A stretch of 64,000 bases of DNA from positions 62,001 to 126,000 of the forward strand of contig JAAYAY010000061.1 in NCBI GenBank assembly GCA_012719125.1. Reading direction: 5' to 3'. Made by a program: the position numbers and the translations under genes. This document shows, in pieces, positions 42,920 through 52,888 of the stretch; positions within the stretch are counted from its first letter, which is position 1, and each line of letters starts with the position of its first letter. A model generated the notes under the pieces. The model had not been told where the DNA came from. It saw only the letters and a list, made by a program, of their open reading frames with translations, and made no database searches. This stretch comes from Planctomycetaceae bacterium (GTDB taxonomy: Bacteria > Planctomycetota > Planctomycetia > Pirellulales > Thermoguttaceae).

Positions 42920-44275
42920 GTGAATCGCAACAACCGGGCCGGCATGACGTTTTTTCTGCTTTCCCCCTTACTCCTATTGGCCGGCAATGTGCCGGCTGCC
43001 GAGCAGAATGTTCTGTTGTACGTCGTGGACGACCAGGGCTCGACCGACGCCGGGTGCTACGGCAACCCGGCGATCAAGACGCCCGGGCTCGACGCCCTGG
43101 CCGCGGCCGGGACGCGGTTCACCCACGCCTTCTGCACGACGGCCAGTTGCAGCGCCAGCCGGTCGGTGATCCTCAGCGGACAGTACAACCATGCCAACGG
43201 GCAGTATGGGCACCAGCACAGCTATCATCACTTCAGCAGTTTCCAGGAGGTGAAGAGCATGCCGGTGCTGCTGGCCGAGCGTGGCTATCGCACCGCATCG
43301 GCGGGCAAGTACCACGTGGCTCCGGAAGAGGTCTACCATTTTGAGGAATACCTCAACGGCCCCTCGCCCGCCCAGATGGCCGACAAATGCCGCGATCTGA
43401 TCGCTGCAGACAGCGACAAGCCGTTCTTCTTGTATTTCTGTACGACGGAACCGCACCGGCCGTTCAAACGCGAAGGTTCGGATACGTTCGATCCGGCCGA
43501 CGTGATCGTGCCCCCCTACCTGCCCGACACGCCCGAGTGCCGCGGGGAATTGGCAAAGTATTACGGTTCGGTGCAACGTGCCGACGCCGGCCTGGTTCGT
43601 CTCATCGAAATCCTCAAGGAAACCGGCCATTGGACCGATACGCTCGTCATCTATGTCTCCGACAACGGCATTGCTTTCCCGGGCGCGAAGACAACCCTTT
43701 ACGAGCCGGGGATGCGTCTGCCGTGCGTCGTGCGCAACCCGCGGGCGGCCAAGGTGGGCGTCGTCACCGATGCGATGGTCACCTGGGCCGATCTGCTGCC
43801 GACCGTGCTGGAATTCGCCGGAGCACCCGCGAAGGGGCTTTCGCTACATGGTCGATCGTTTCTGCCGGTGCTTGAAACGGAGCACCCCCAAGGATGGGAC
43901 GAGATCTATGCGTCGCACACGTTCCACGAGATCACGATGTACTACCCCATGAAGGTCGTGCGGGGGCGCAAGTACAAGCTGATTTGGAACATCGCCCACG
44001 GACTCGACTACCCCTTCGCCTCCGATCTGTTCGCCTCGGCCACCTGGCAGGGCGTGCTGGCCAGCGGTTCGGATACTTACGCCAAACGCAAGATCGACGC
44101 CTACCTGCACCGCCCAAAGTTTGAACTCTACGACCTGGAAAGCGACCCCGACGAGGTCGTCAACCTGGCCGATTCACCGGAGCGAGCCGAGGTGCTTGCC
44201 GAATTGAAGGAGAAGATCAAGGCATTTCAGAAGCGGACCAAAGATCCGTGGATTCTGAAGTGGGAACATGAATAG
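42920..44275 (+). CDS. Secreted type I sulfatase
   Basis: The 451-residue protein has a signal peptide (residues 1-27), the metal motif YVVDDQGSTD (35-44) and the formylglycine motif CSASR (77-81). The DNGIAFPGAK and LYEPGMRLPCVVRNP segments and the C-terminal YDLESDPDEVVNLAD are typical. It would hydrolyse sulfate esters on a polysaccharide in the periplasm. It lies upstream of a FucI-like isomerase and other sugar-use genes on the same strand, so the group may process one glycan. Confidence 0.9.
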   Translation: MNRNNRAGMTFFLLSPLLLLAGNVPAAEQNVLLYVVDDQGSTDAGCYGNPAIKTPGLDALAAAGTRFTHAFCTTASCSASRSVILSGQYNHANGQYGHQHSYHHFSSFQEVKSMPVLLAERGYRTASAGKYHVAPEEVYHFEEYLNGPSPAQMADKCRDLIAADSDKPFFLYFCTTEPHRPFKREGSDTFDPADVIVPPYLPDTPECRGELAKYYGSVQRADAGLVRLIEILKETGHWTDTLVIYVSDNGIAFPGAKTTLYEPGMRLPCVVRNPRAAKVGVVTDAMVTWADLLPTVLEFAGAPAKGLSLHGRSFLPVLETEHPQGWDEIYASHTFHEITMYYPMKVVRGRKYKLIWNIAHGLDYPFASDLFASATWQGVLASGSDTYAKRKIDAYLHRPKFELYDLESDPDEVVNLADSPERAEVLAELKEKIKAFQKRTKDPWILKWEHE

Positions 44276-44330
44276 AGTCAATCTGCCGTAATTCCAGCCA
44301 TTTTTCACGTCATCATGAAAGGGAATACCC

Positions 44331-45890
44331 ATGTCGCAATTTCACGAGCTTTCGGGATGTGCTTGTTGTTCCATGAGCCGTCGCGGATTTCTGGCCGGCT
44401 GTGCAACCTGCACGGGCGCCATGGTGATTCCCATGGCGGGCCGAGTCGCCGCGGGGGCCGAGGCCAGGAAGAAACGCGTCCGCGTGATCTACTCGCTCCA
44501 CGCCGACGTCCAGCCTCGCCCCGACTGGCCCAACGTGGGCTTCGATTTCAAGCCGGTGATGGAACGCATGACGGCCGCCCTATCGTCGGGCTGCCCGGAG
44601 ATCGAGTTCATCCCCGCCACGGCCACCGGCGAGGAGCAGGCCAAGGCGATCCTGGCGCAGGACGCCTCGGCCAAGATCGACGGCTACGTCGTGGTGCAGA
44701 TGAACTGCTGGAACAAAGTCGTGCAGACGATGGTCGCTTCGGGCAAGCCGGTGCTGTACGCCGACTTCCTCTACGCCGGCAGCGGCGGATTCCTGGTCTA
44801 CACGGCCGGATTCCTTCGCCAGCAGGCGCCGAACTTCGGGTTCATTGGCTCATCCAAGTTTGACGATGTGATCGAGGCCGCCAAGTGCTTCCTGACCGTC
44901 GAGAAGCCCGACCAGTTCGGGGCGGCCGTGGCCAAGGTGCGAATTGCCAGGACTAAGCCGGCCGGCAGCCAGGAGTGCAAGCCGGACGAGTTCGAGGTTG
45001 CTTCCCTTTCGGAGTGGCAGAAGAGGATGAAGCAATCGAAGATTCTGACCGTGGGGGGCGAAGGCTGGCGAGGTCCGAAGCCGGTGATCGAGGAACTCGG
45101 CATCCAAGTGACCGAGATCCCCTACGCCGAAGTGAACGACGCCTGGAAGGCGGCCGACAAGGACAAGGCTCGCGAAGTGGCCGACATGTGGGAGAAGCGA
45201 GCCAAGACGATCGCCGACGTCTCCCGCGAAACCCTGGAGACCTCGGCGGCCATGTACCTGGGCCAGAAGGCCGTGCTCGAGAAGCACGGCGCCGACGCCA
45301 TCACCATCAACTGCCTGGGCGGGTTCTACGGCGGGCACATCCACGCCTACCCGTGCCTGGGGTTCCACGAACTGTGCAATGAGGGATTGGTCGGGGCCTG
45401 CGAGAACGACCTGGTCTCGACGGCCACCATGGTTGCCCTCAAGAACCTGACGGGCGGTCGCACCGGATTCATCTCCGATCCGGTGGTCGATATCGCCAAC
45501 CGGCAGATCATCTACGCCCATTGCGTGGCCTCGAACCGGGCCTTCGGTCCAAAAGGGGCAGACAATCCGATCGAGATCCTCACCCATTCCGAAGACCGCC
45601 AGGGGGCGTCGGTCCGCTCGCTGTTGCCGCTGGGGTATATGACGACGACCGTCGAACTGGCATCGCACCGCAAGGAACTGCTGTTCCATCGCGGCAAGGC
45701 CGTGGCCAACATCCCCGAAGACCGCGCCTGCCGCACCAAGCTGGCGGTCGAGCCGGACGGCGATCTGGAGAAGTTGTTCACCCAGTGGGACCAGTTCGGC
45801 TGGCACCGCGTGACGGTCTACGGCGACCTCAAGGAGCCGCTGTTCGAGATCGCGAAGATGCTCAAGTGGAAAATCATCGAAGAGGCGTAG
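44331..45890 (+). CDS. Tat-exported FucI/AraA-fold sugar isomerase-like protein
   Basis: The 519-residue protein has a twin-arginine signal (SRRGFLAGCATCTGAM) after a Cys-rich start. The body resembles the L-fucose/L-arabinose isomerase fold: IDGYVVVQMNCWNKVV, KFDDVIEAAKCFL, HGADAITINCLGGF and GACENDLVSTATMVALKNLTG. The acidic and histidine residues that would bind Mn in that fold are in GGFYGGHIHAYPCL and the ACEND segment. It may interconvert a sugar released from a sulfated glycan; export by Tat would place it outside the cytoplasm. Confidence 0.72.
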   Translation: MSQFHELSGCACCSMSRRGFLAGCATCTGAMVIPMAGRVAAGAEARKKRVRVIYSLHADVQPRPDWPNVGFDFKPVMERMTAALSSGCPEIEFIPATATGEEQAKAILAQDASAKIDGYVVVQMNCWNKVVQTMVASGKPVLYADFLYAGSGGFLVYTAGFLRQQAPNFGFIGSSKFDDVIEAAKCFLTVEKPDQFGAAVAKVRIARTKPAGSQECKPDEFEVASLSEWQKRMKQSKILTVGGEGWRGPKPVIEELGIQVTEIPYAEVNDAWKAADKDKAREVADMWEKRAKTIADVSRETLETSAAMYLGQKAVLEKHGADAITINCLGGFYGGHIHAYPCLGFHELCNEGLVGACENDLVSTATMVALKNLTGGRTGFISDPVVDIANRQIIYAHCVASNRAFGPKGADNPIEILTHSEDRQGASVRSLLPLGYMTTTVELASHRKELLFHRGKAVANIPEDRACRTKLAVEPDGDLEKLFTQWDQFGWHRVTVYGDLKEPLFEIAKMLKWKIIEEA

Positions 45891-46010
45891 TGTTTCGTTA
45901 TCCTGCGGGTACGAAATTGTGACGCTCAGGATCGAATGATCGAACCTCGGCTCGGTGTTTGGCAAAACGGTTTTGAGACGGGCAACAGACTCTGAGGAGA
46001 ACCTCCGCGG

Positions 46011-47366
46011 ATGGCTGATTTCATGGAGAACCCAACCGACTTGCGGCGTGCTTCGCGCCGAACCTTCTTGAGCCGATCGTCGGCCGCGGTTGCCGGCGCC
46101 GCTTTGGGCAGTGCCGTCGCTCGCACGGCTCACGCGGCGGGCGACGAGACGATCAAGGTCGCGCTGGTGGGCTGCGGGTCGCGAGGAACGGGGGCCGCCT
46201 CCCAGGCCCTCAAGACCAAGGGCCCGATGAAGCTGTGGGCGATGGCCGACCTGTTCGAAGACCGGCTCGAGGCCAGTCTGGCCAACCTCACCAAGGGCCA
46301 GCAAGCCGATTATGACCGGGAGGCGCACGGCGGATTTGCCGGCAAGATCGACGTGCCGCCCGAGCGACGCTTCGTCGGTTTCGAAGCCTATAAGCAGGCC
46401 ATTGACAGCGGCGTCGACCTGGTGATACTCACGGCCACGCAGCACTTCCGCCCCGAACACTACCAGTACGCCGTCCGGCAGGGCAAACACGTGTTCATGG
46501 AAAAGCCGTTGGCGGTCGACGTGCCGGGCGTCCGCCGCGTGCTGGCCGCCAATGAGGAGGCCAAGAAGAAGAACCTCAAGGTCGTCGCCGGGTTCATGTC
46601 TCGCCACGACCCGCGCTATCAGGAGACGATCAAGCGTCTGCACGACGGCGCCGTCGGCCGGATCGGACTGATGCGCTGCTACTGGAACACCGGTTTTTTG
46701 CGGGATACCCCGCCGCGCGCGGCGGACGAAGCGGAAATGGTCTACCAGTTGCGGCACCCCTACCACTTCCTTTGGCTCAGCGGCGATTACTTCGTCGACG
46801 CGCTCATTCATGCCATCGACACCTGTCTCTGGGCAAAGGGGGTGCACCCCGTCGCCGCGCAGGGCCAGGGCGGCCGGCAATTTCGACTCGAAAACCAAAG
46901 CGGCGACGGTTTCGACCATCATTTCGTCGAGTATACCTTCGAAGACGAATCCAAGATGTTCGCCCAAACGCGGCAGATTTCCGGCTGCTGGAACTGCGGC
47001 TCGAAATACGTCCATGGCGAGAAGGGAATCGCCTGGATCGACCGCGGCCAGATCGAAGCAGCCGAAAAATGGCGATTTCAGGGATCGGTCGGCAACCCGT
47101 ATCAGATCGAACACGACGTGCTGATTGACGCCATTCGCAACGACAAGCCGCACAACGAAACGGAATACGCCGCGATCAGCACCATGACGGCGATCCTCGG
47201 GCGCATGGCCACCTACTCCGGCCAGATGATCACATGGGACGACGCCATGAAATCGACCGTCAGCTTGGCGCCTGAAGTGTATGCCCTTGACGCCGCCCCA
47301 CCGGTTGTGGCCGACGCGAACGGCCAATACCCGGTTGCCATGCCCGGCGTAACCAAAGTCCTGTAA
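46011..47366 (+). CDS. Tat-exported Gfo/Idh/MocA family oxidoreductase
   Basis: The 451-residue protein has a twin-arginine signal (SRRTFLSRSSAAVAGAALG) and the Rossmann motif VALVGCGSRGTGA near residue 47. The family motif HVFMEKPLAVDVPG with the usual EKP is near 162. The C-terminal domain includes the conserved FLWLSGDYFVDALIHAIDTC. It probably oxidises a sugar with tightly bound NAD(P). A GAGGAG site precedes the ATG; a second ATG at 46023 is possible. It is followed 31 bases later by a TIM-barrel isomerase gene. Confidence 0.9.
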   Translation: MADFMENPTDLRRASRRTFLSRSSAAVAGAALGSAVARTAHAAGDETIKVALVGCGSRGTGAASQALKTKGPMKLWAMADLFEDRLEASLANLTKGQQADYDREAHGGFAGKIDVPPERRFVGFEAYKQAIDSGVDLVILTATQHFRPEHYQYAVRQGKHVFMEKPLAVDVPGVRRVLAANEEAKKKNLKVVAGFMSRHDPRYQETIKRLHDGAVGRIGLMRCYWNTGFLRDTPPRAADEAEMVYQLRHPYHFLWLSGDYFVDALIHAIDTCLWAKGVHPVAAQGQGGRQFRLENQSGDGFDHHFVEYTFEDESKMFAQTRQISGCWNCGSKYVHGEKGIAWIDRGQIEAAEKWRFQGSVGNPYQIEHDVLIDAIRNDKPHNETEYAAISTMTAILGRMATYSGQMITWDDAMKSTVSLAPEVYALDAAPPVVADANGQYPVAMPGVTKVL

Positions 47367-47397
47367 GCATTCGTAGCACAACAACAAGGAGAGCACC

Positions 47398-48363
47398 ATG
47401 TCTGAATACACATCGAAAACCATCACGCGGCGCGAGGCATTGACGAGTTCGCTGGCAGCGGCGGGACTCGTGGCACTCGGCGGCAGGTCGGCACTGGCGG
47501 CATCGCAATCGGCCGGGAATGCGGTCATGCAAGTGGGTTGCGGGACGGTCTGTTTCCGAAAGCTGCCGCTGGAGGAGGCCCTGCAGCGTATCCGCCGTGC
47601 CGGATACGACTACGTCGAACCGCAGGCCATCCCGGGCTGGTGCCCCCATATCGACTTGTGGAAAGACGATCCGCAGGCGTTTCGCCAACTCGTGCAGAAT
47701 CACGGTTTCAAGGGAGTTTCCGCCATGTGGTCGCCCAACGGGGCGATCATTCCGGATGCCAAGAGCGTCGAAGGCATCTCCCAGGCCCTCCGCTGGGCCA
47801 AGGAGGCCGGCATTCCCGTGGTCAACGCCGGCGACGGAAAGAAGCCTAACGGAATGTCGGACGACGATGCCTTGAAGCTGCTGCGCGATCGCTTGGCGGA
47901 GATCCTGAAAGTGGCGGCCGAGTGCCGAGTCTACCTGGCGATCGAACCCCATGGGACCTTCTCGCTGACGGCGGACGGGCTGAAGAAGATCATGGAATTG
48001 TCCGACTCGAAATGGCTGGGGGTCAACTACGACACGGCCAACGTTCATCGGGCCACCTATGTAGAGACGGTGGCCGGCGCCTACTCCTGGACTCCCTACG
48101 GCAAGCCGCAGGATGAAGTGGCGACCCTGAAGGCCGTGGTCGATCGGGTCGTCCACTTCCATGTGAAGGACGTTACCGGCGCAACCTGCGTACCTCTCGG
48201 AAAGGGCGAGGTCAATATCGTCGGTTGCCTTCGGGTCTTGAAGGAGCATGGATACTCAGGGACCCTTTCCCTGGAAACCGAGGGCGAGTTCGACGCCGAA
48301 CAAGGTCAACGCCTGATCGAGGCCAGCAGGGACTACCTGCTCAAGACTCTCGACAGCATCTGA
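47398..48363 (+). CDS. Tat-exported sugar phosphate isomerase/epimerase (TIM barrel)
   Basis: The 321-residue protein has a twin-arginine-like signal (TRREALTSSLAAAGLVALGG). The barrel segments YDYVEPQAIPGWCPH, VYLAIEPHGTFSLTADG, WLGVNYDTANVHRA and VVHFHVKDVTGATCVP supply the metal ligands (Glu, Asp, His, Glu) of the xylose-isomerase-like superfamily. It would interconvert a ketose and an aldose or an epimer. An AAGGAG site lies just before the ATG. It is followed 15 bases later by a URO-D-family gene. Confidence 0.85.
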   Translation: MSEYTSKTITRREALTSSLAAAGLVALGGRSALAASQSAGNAVMQVGCGTVCFRKLPLEEALQRIRRAGYDYVEPQAIPGWCPHIDLWKDDPQAFRQLVQNHGFKGVSAMWSPNGAIIPDAKSVEGISQALRWAKEAGIPVVNAGDGKKPNGMSDDDALKLLRDRLAEILKVAAECRVYLAIEPHGTFSLTADGLKKIMELSDSKWLGVNYDTANVHRATYVETVAGAYSWTPYGKPQDEVATLKAVVDRVVHFHVKDVTGATCVPLGKGEVNIVGCLRVLKEHGYSGTLSLETEGEFDAEQGQRLIEASRDYLLKTLDSI

Positions 48364-48378
48364 GAAGGATTTGCCGAC

Positions 48379-49626
48379 ATGACCCCGCGAGAACGAATTC
48401 TTGCCAGCCTGGAACATCGGCAGCCCGACCGTGTGGCCGTCGATTTCGGCGCCCATCGTTCCAGTGGAATCAGCGCGATCGCCTACGGGGCGCTGAAGAA
48501 GCACCTGGGGATCGAATCGGGCGACATCTACGTGTACGACATGGTCCAGCAACTGGCCGTCATCGAGCCGGAGGTGCTGGACCGCTTCCAGGTCGACACG
48601 ATCGAACTGGGCCGCGGGTTCCTGACCGACGCGGCCGACTGGAAGCCGTGGCGGCTCCCCGACGGCACGCCCTGCAAGATCCCGGCCTACCAGGGAATGG
48701 AGGAAAAGGACGGCGACTGGTATCTGCTCGCCGGGGACGGGACCCGGCTCGGCGTTCAGCGCAGAGGCTGTCTCTACTTCGAGCAGTGTTACTGGCCGTG
48801 GGAAGGCAAGGCGGTCAGCGAGGTCGACTTGGACGAATTGCCCGAGGTGCTGGGCCGCTCCGTCTGGACAGGAGTGGCCGCTCCAGGCTCGCACCTGGGA
48901 ATGTCGGACGAGGGCCTTGCTGCCCTGGCCGAAGGAGCGAAGCGGCTCCGCGAAAGCACCGATCGGGCGATCGTCGGCCTGTTCGGCGGAAACATGTTCG
49001 AGATCCCCCAGTTCCTGTTCCGCATGGACAGCTACCTGACGTCGGTGGCCGCCGAGCCGGAGGCTTGCCTGACGCTTTCGGAGCGACTTTGCGAACTCCA
49101 CCTGGCGAATCTCGAAAAGTGGCTTGGCGCCGTGGGGCCGTATATCGACGTGATTCTCTTCGGCGACGATCTGGGCGGACAGGGCGGCCCGCTGATGTCG
49201 CCGGCCACGTATCGCCGGCTGTACAAGCCGTTCCACACCAGGCTCTTCCATCGGGCCAAGGAACTCGCCGAGGTGAAAGTGCAACTCCACTGCTGCGGCG
49301 GTGTGGAGCCTCTCCTCGGCGATCTGATCGAGGCGGGGTTGGACGCGATCAATCCCGTCCAGGTCTCCTGCCGCGGCATGACACCCGAGCATCTCAAGAA
49401 GACCTTCGGCGATCGTCTCACCTTCTGGGGCGGCGGGTGCGACACGCGGCACATCCTGGGCCACGGCAGCCCGGCAGAGGTTCGCGAGAACGTGCTCAAC
49501 CTGGTCCGCACGTTTGCCCCGGGCGGCGGTTTCGTCTTCCAACAGGTGCACAACGTCATGGCCGACGTGCCGCCCGAGAACGTGGTGGCCATGTTCGACG
49601 CCGTGCAGGAAGTGGTGTTGGGATAG
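48379..49626 (+). CDS. Uroporphyrinogen decarboxylase (URO-D) family protein
   Basis: The 415-residue protein has the URO-D barrel pattern with an early ERILASLEHRQPDRVAVDFG, a middle GPYIDVILFGDDLGGQGGPL and the conserved KVQLHCCGGVEPLLGDLIEAG. Distant members include MtaA-like methylcobamide:coenzyme M methyltransferases as well as enzymes acting on other methyl or carboxyl substrates. Its coupling with sugar-use genes suggests a demethylase or unknown role rather than haem synthesis. It is the last gene of the tightly spaced group. Confidence 0.85.
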   Translation: MTPRERILASLEHRQPDRVAVDFGAHRSSGISAIAYGALKKHLGIESGDIYVYDMVQQLAVIEPEVLDRFQVDTIELGRGFLTDAADWKPWRLPDGTPCKIPAYQGMEEKDGDWYLLAGDGTRLGVQRRGCLYFEQCYWPWEGKAVSEVDLDELPEVLGRSVWTGVAAPGSHLGMSDEGLAALAEGAKRLRESTDRAIVGLFGGNMFEIPQFLFRMDSYLTSVAAEPEACLTLSERLCELHLANLEKWLGAVGPYIDVILFGDDLGGQGGPLMSPATYRRLYKPFHTRLFHRAKELAEVKVQLHCCGGVEPLLGDLIEAGLDAINPVQVSCRGMTPEHLKKTFGDRLTFWGGGCDTRHILGHGSPAEVRENVLNLVRTFAPGGGFVFQQVHNVMADVPPENVVAMFDAVQEVVLG

Positions 49627-49875
49627 GGCGGCGCTCTGTTGATCGGAATCCTGCTGCCGCTGTTTTCTCAGGCTTCCGGCATCAACGCCGTAAATCATTA
49701 CGAAACAACAGGATAACCATCGCCGTTCGATGGAGCAATTGATCGATAAGTGCATCAACCGCCAACCGGGCCCGCAACCATTTCACAACAGAAAATTAGT
49801 AAGTCACCAGCGTACTCCGACCTCGATCTTTGACCGTCCAACCAATGCCCCCTCGGCACGCACCAAGCCGACCCC

Positions 49876-49884
49876 TGCTATAAT
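49876..49884 (+). promoter_or_regulatory. Extended -10 promoter of the rhamnogalacturonan lyase gene
   Basis: TGCTATAAT at 49876-49884 matches the extended -10 form (TGn followed by TATAAT). No good -35 box is present. The start point would be near 49891, 70 bases before the ATG at 49962. The rest of 49627-49961 holds no gene. Confidence 0.45.
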
Positions 49885-49961
49885 GAGCCCTCACCGGACG
49901 CGACGCCGCGCCTTGGTCCCGCCTCCCCCCAATCCACCAGGCATCCCTACGGAGCACCCCA

Positions 49962-52181
49962 ATGCAAACGAATCCTCGACTCCAATCCTTGCCCTGCCTC
50001 GTCGCCACACTGGCTCTGCTGGGCTCGGCAGTCGCCTCTCAGGACGCCCTCGCCCAGCAGCCCCTCCGCTTCGAGGCCGAAGATATCACCGAGCCCAAGG
50101 ATGCCTGGCAGGTCGACAAGTTCTCCGAAGACAAATGGAACCTCTGGTCGACCGACAAGGACGCTGAGAAAAAATGGTCGGAAGGCGTCGTCCTCCAGTC
50201 GCCGCGGGTGATGCAGGACCGGGCGAAGCCCGAAGACGGCGCACCCGTGTTGCACGCGGTCGTCAAAGACATCAAGCCGGGCAAATACTACGTCGACCTG
50301 GGCGGCGTCAGCCGTGCCATCGGAATCTCCTTCGATGGAAAGACCTGGCAGAGAATCGAAGGCTCCAAGCGAAACCTGGGGTTGATCGAGGTGGGTGAGG
50401 CCGGATTCGAACTGTGGCTCGACGACCGATACGCCTCAGCGGCCAGCCCCGGATCGTGCTACTTTGACTACCTCCAGTTCACGCCGCTTCCCGATCCCAA
50501 TCGCAAACCCAAGGTCGAGGGCTTCGCGAAGACGCGGGTCGAAGAGCCGCTGGGACGCGGCATCGTGGCGCTACCCAAGGCCGACGGCAGCATCTATGTG
50601 GGCTGGCGCCTGTTGAAAGGCGATTCGGAAGACACGGCCTTCAACATCTATCGCCGCTCGGGATCGGACCAGCGGCAACTCAACGACGTTCCGTTGGCGA
50701 AGACCACCGACTTCGTCGACAAGACCCCGGCGCCGGGCGTGAAGAATGAGTATGTCGTTGCTCCCGTGGTTGGCGGCAAAGTGGGCCGGATGTCCGAGAT
50801 CGCCGCCGCCGTTCCATCGAAGGAAGGACGCGACTACGTTGCCGTCAAGCTCGACGGCGACCACACCTTCCAGAAGTGCGGCATCGCCGACCTGAACGGC
50901 GACGGGGTCTACGACTACGTGATCAAGCAGCCAAACTCGAATATCGACCCCTACGAAAAGTACTGGAATCGCAGCCCCGATACCTACAAGATCGAAGCCT
51001 ACCTGGCCGACGGCACCTTCCTCTGGCGCTACGACATGGGTTGGGCGATCGAACGCGGCATCTGGTACTCGCCCTGGCTCGCCTACGATCTCGACGGCGA
51101 CGGCAAGGCCGAGGTCTGCGTCAAAGCCGGCGAGGGCGATCCGCGCGACCAGGACGGCCGCGTCGCCTCCGGCCCCGAGTATCTTCTCATCCTCGACGGC
51201 ATGACCGGCAAAGAAACGGCCCGGGTCGAGTGGCCCGACCGCGGCGACTTCCCCAGCTACAACTACGCCTCGCGCAACCAGATGGCCGTCGCCTTCCTCG
51301 ACGGCAAGACGCCTTCCCTCCTCGTCGTTCGCGGAACCTACAACGTCATCCAGGTCCGGGCCTACGAGTACCAATCCGGCAAGCTGCGCCAGCAGTGGCG
51401 CTGGAACGACGCCGAAGAAGGCGGCCGCTACCGCGGGCAGGGCGCCCACAGCATGCACGCCGCCGACATCGACGGCGACGGACGCGACGAAGTGTTCCTC
51501 GGCTCCGCCGTGCTCGACGATAACGGCGTCGGCTTGTGGTCCACCGGGCTCGGGCATCCCGACCATCACTACGTGGGCGACATCGATCCTTCCCGCCCCG
51601 GCCTGGAGGTCTACTACGGCATCGAAGCCCGAGCGCCCAGAAACGGCTGCTGCCTGGTCGACGCCCGCACGGGCGAGATCCTTTGGGGCCTCGACGTGCC
51701 CACGCGGCACGTTCACTCAACCGGCATGTGCGCCGACATCGACGCCACGGTGCCCGGCATCGAGGCCTATTCCTCCGATACCGACGCCGAGAAGAAGTCC
51801 AACGTCCGCTGGCTGTTCGACGCCAAGGGCAACATCCTGCGCGACGACCTCGACTGGGGGTTCGGCTTCAAGACGGTCCATTGGGACGCCGACCTCCAGC
51901 ACGAGATCCTCCGCGGCCGGCGGATCCTCAACTACGGAAGCGACGACGCGATCGCAGAAATCGAAGGCTCGGCGGTCGGCTACGCCGACGTCCTGGGCGA
52001 CTGGCGTGAAGAACTGATCGTGACGGTTCCCGGCGAGCTGCGGATCTACACGACCACGATCCCCGCCGCCGACCGCCGCGTCTGCCTGATGCAGGACCCG
52101 CTCTACCGGATCGACGTCTGCCTTCAGGCCATGGGCTACACCCAGTGCCCGATGACCACGAAGTGCCTGTCGGCCGAATGA
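49962..52181 (+). CDS. Rhamnogalacturonan lyase, polysaccharide lyase family 11-like
   Basis: The 739-residue protein has a signal peptide (residues 1-29), then an extra domain of about 160 residues with a carbohydrate-binding look. The catalytic part begins near residue 190 and is an eight-bladed beta-propeller with calcium-binding loops: ADLNGDGVYDYVIKQ, YDLDGDGKAEVCVKAGEGD and ADIDGDGRDEVFLGSAVLD. The segments YNYASRNQMAV and GQGAHSMHAADID match family 11 rhamnogalacturonan lyases (YesW/YesX type). It would cut the rhamnogalacturonan I backbone by beta-elimination outside the cytoplasm. It follows the sugar-use genes on the same strand. Confidence 0.9.
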   Translation: MQTNPRLQSLPCLVATLALLGSAVASQDALAQQPLRFEAEDITEPKDAWQVDKFSEDKWNLWSTDKDAEKKWSEGVVLQSPRVMQDRAKPEDGAPVLHAVVKDIKPGKYYVDLGGVSRAIGISFDGKTWQRIEGSKRNLGLIEVGEAGFELWLDDRYASAASPGSCYFDYLQFTPLPDPNRKPKVEGFAKTRVEEPLGRGIVALPKADGSIYVGWRLLKGDSEDTAFNIYRRSGSDQRQLNDVPLAKTTDFVDKTPAPGVKNEYVVAPVVGGKVGRMSEIAAAVPSKEGRDYVAVKLDGDHTFQKCGIADLNGDGVYDYVIKQPNSNIDPYEKYWNRSPDTYKIEAYLADGTFLWRYDMGWAIERGIWYSPWLAYDLDGDGKAEVCVKAGEGDPRDQDGRVASGPEYLLILDGMTGKETARVEWPDRGDFPSYNYASRNQMAVAFLDGKTPSLLVVRGTYNVIQVRAYEYQSGKLRQQWRWNDAEEGGRYRGQGAHSMHAADIDGDGRDEVFLGSAVLDDNGVGLWSTGLGHPDHHYVGDIDPSRPGLEVYYGIEARAPRNGCCLVDARTGEILWGLDVPTRHVHSTGMCADIDATVPGIEAYSSDTDAEKKSNVRWLFDAKGNILRDDLDWGFGFKTVHWDADLQHEILRGRRILNYGSDDAIAEIEGSAVGYADVLGDWREELIVTVPGELRIYTTTIPAADRRVCLMQDPLYRIDVCLQAMGYTQCPMTTKCLSAE

Positions 52182-52888
52182 GGCATGACCATGTTGCCCA
52201 AGGAGCGTATTCCGCTCAGCGACAAAACAACCCGCACCCGTAACGCGTCGCCGGGTCAACAAACGGCCGCGAAGGCTCGCGCTGCACGCCGATGGACTTC
52301 GCGGTCGAGGATTCGTTGCAGCAGTTCGCGGCGCAGGCGCATGAGAGTTGAGTCAGAAGCAACCGCCGGTGCGGGCTGACGCCGGCCGGTGAACACGCTT
52401 GCCGCGGTTTCCGGACAGATTCTCGACTGGCCGGCTCGTTCACGTCGCGTTCTTGGCGTTTCCATGTTTCCAGGGCCTTGGGACAAGGTGGGATCAACGC
52501 TGCGTGGTTGGTGCGGGGCACGCACATCTCGGGAGTAAACCGTCCCTGGCACTGCAAAATGCGGACTGCGCTCGCCTTTGCGGGCCGCGAGCGCAGTCCC
52601 ACCGTCGGACTCCGGCTGGGATTCAGCCGAAATCAGAGACTCCAATTCTCTTATGCCCAGAAGCGGGCCAAGTCCGACAGGGAATCGAAGCGGCGGGATC
52701 GCATTCGCCGCAAACCCGTCCCACCTATCGTCTACCCCCCTGGGCCGCGGTCTTTCCCGCCGCGGTCCGACTTTTTCTTGGACGCTTGGGATGATTGCGT
52801 CAGAATAGCCGGCCGGGTATGATCGCGTGTTGCCATGACGGTGAACAACCGTCTCTCTTTCACAGTACGATGCCTCACAGCCAGAGCC

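Noticed and set aside
44850-47528. Minus-strand open frame of 892 codons opposite the FucI-like and oxidoreductase genes
   Set aside because: It is antisense to two complete Tat-exported proteins and lacks coding features.
52182-52888. A decayed transposase or secreted protein in the gap after the rhamnogalacturonan lyase
   Set aside because: Short frames on both strands were read but none shows a recognisable motif, so the gap is left as non-coding or unrecognised.
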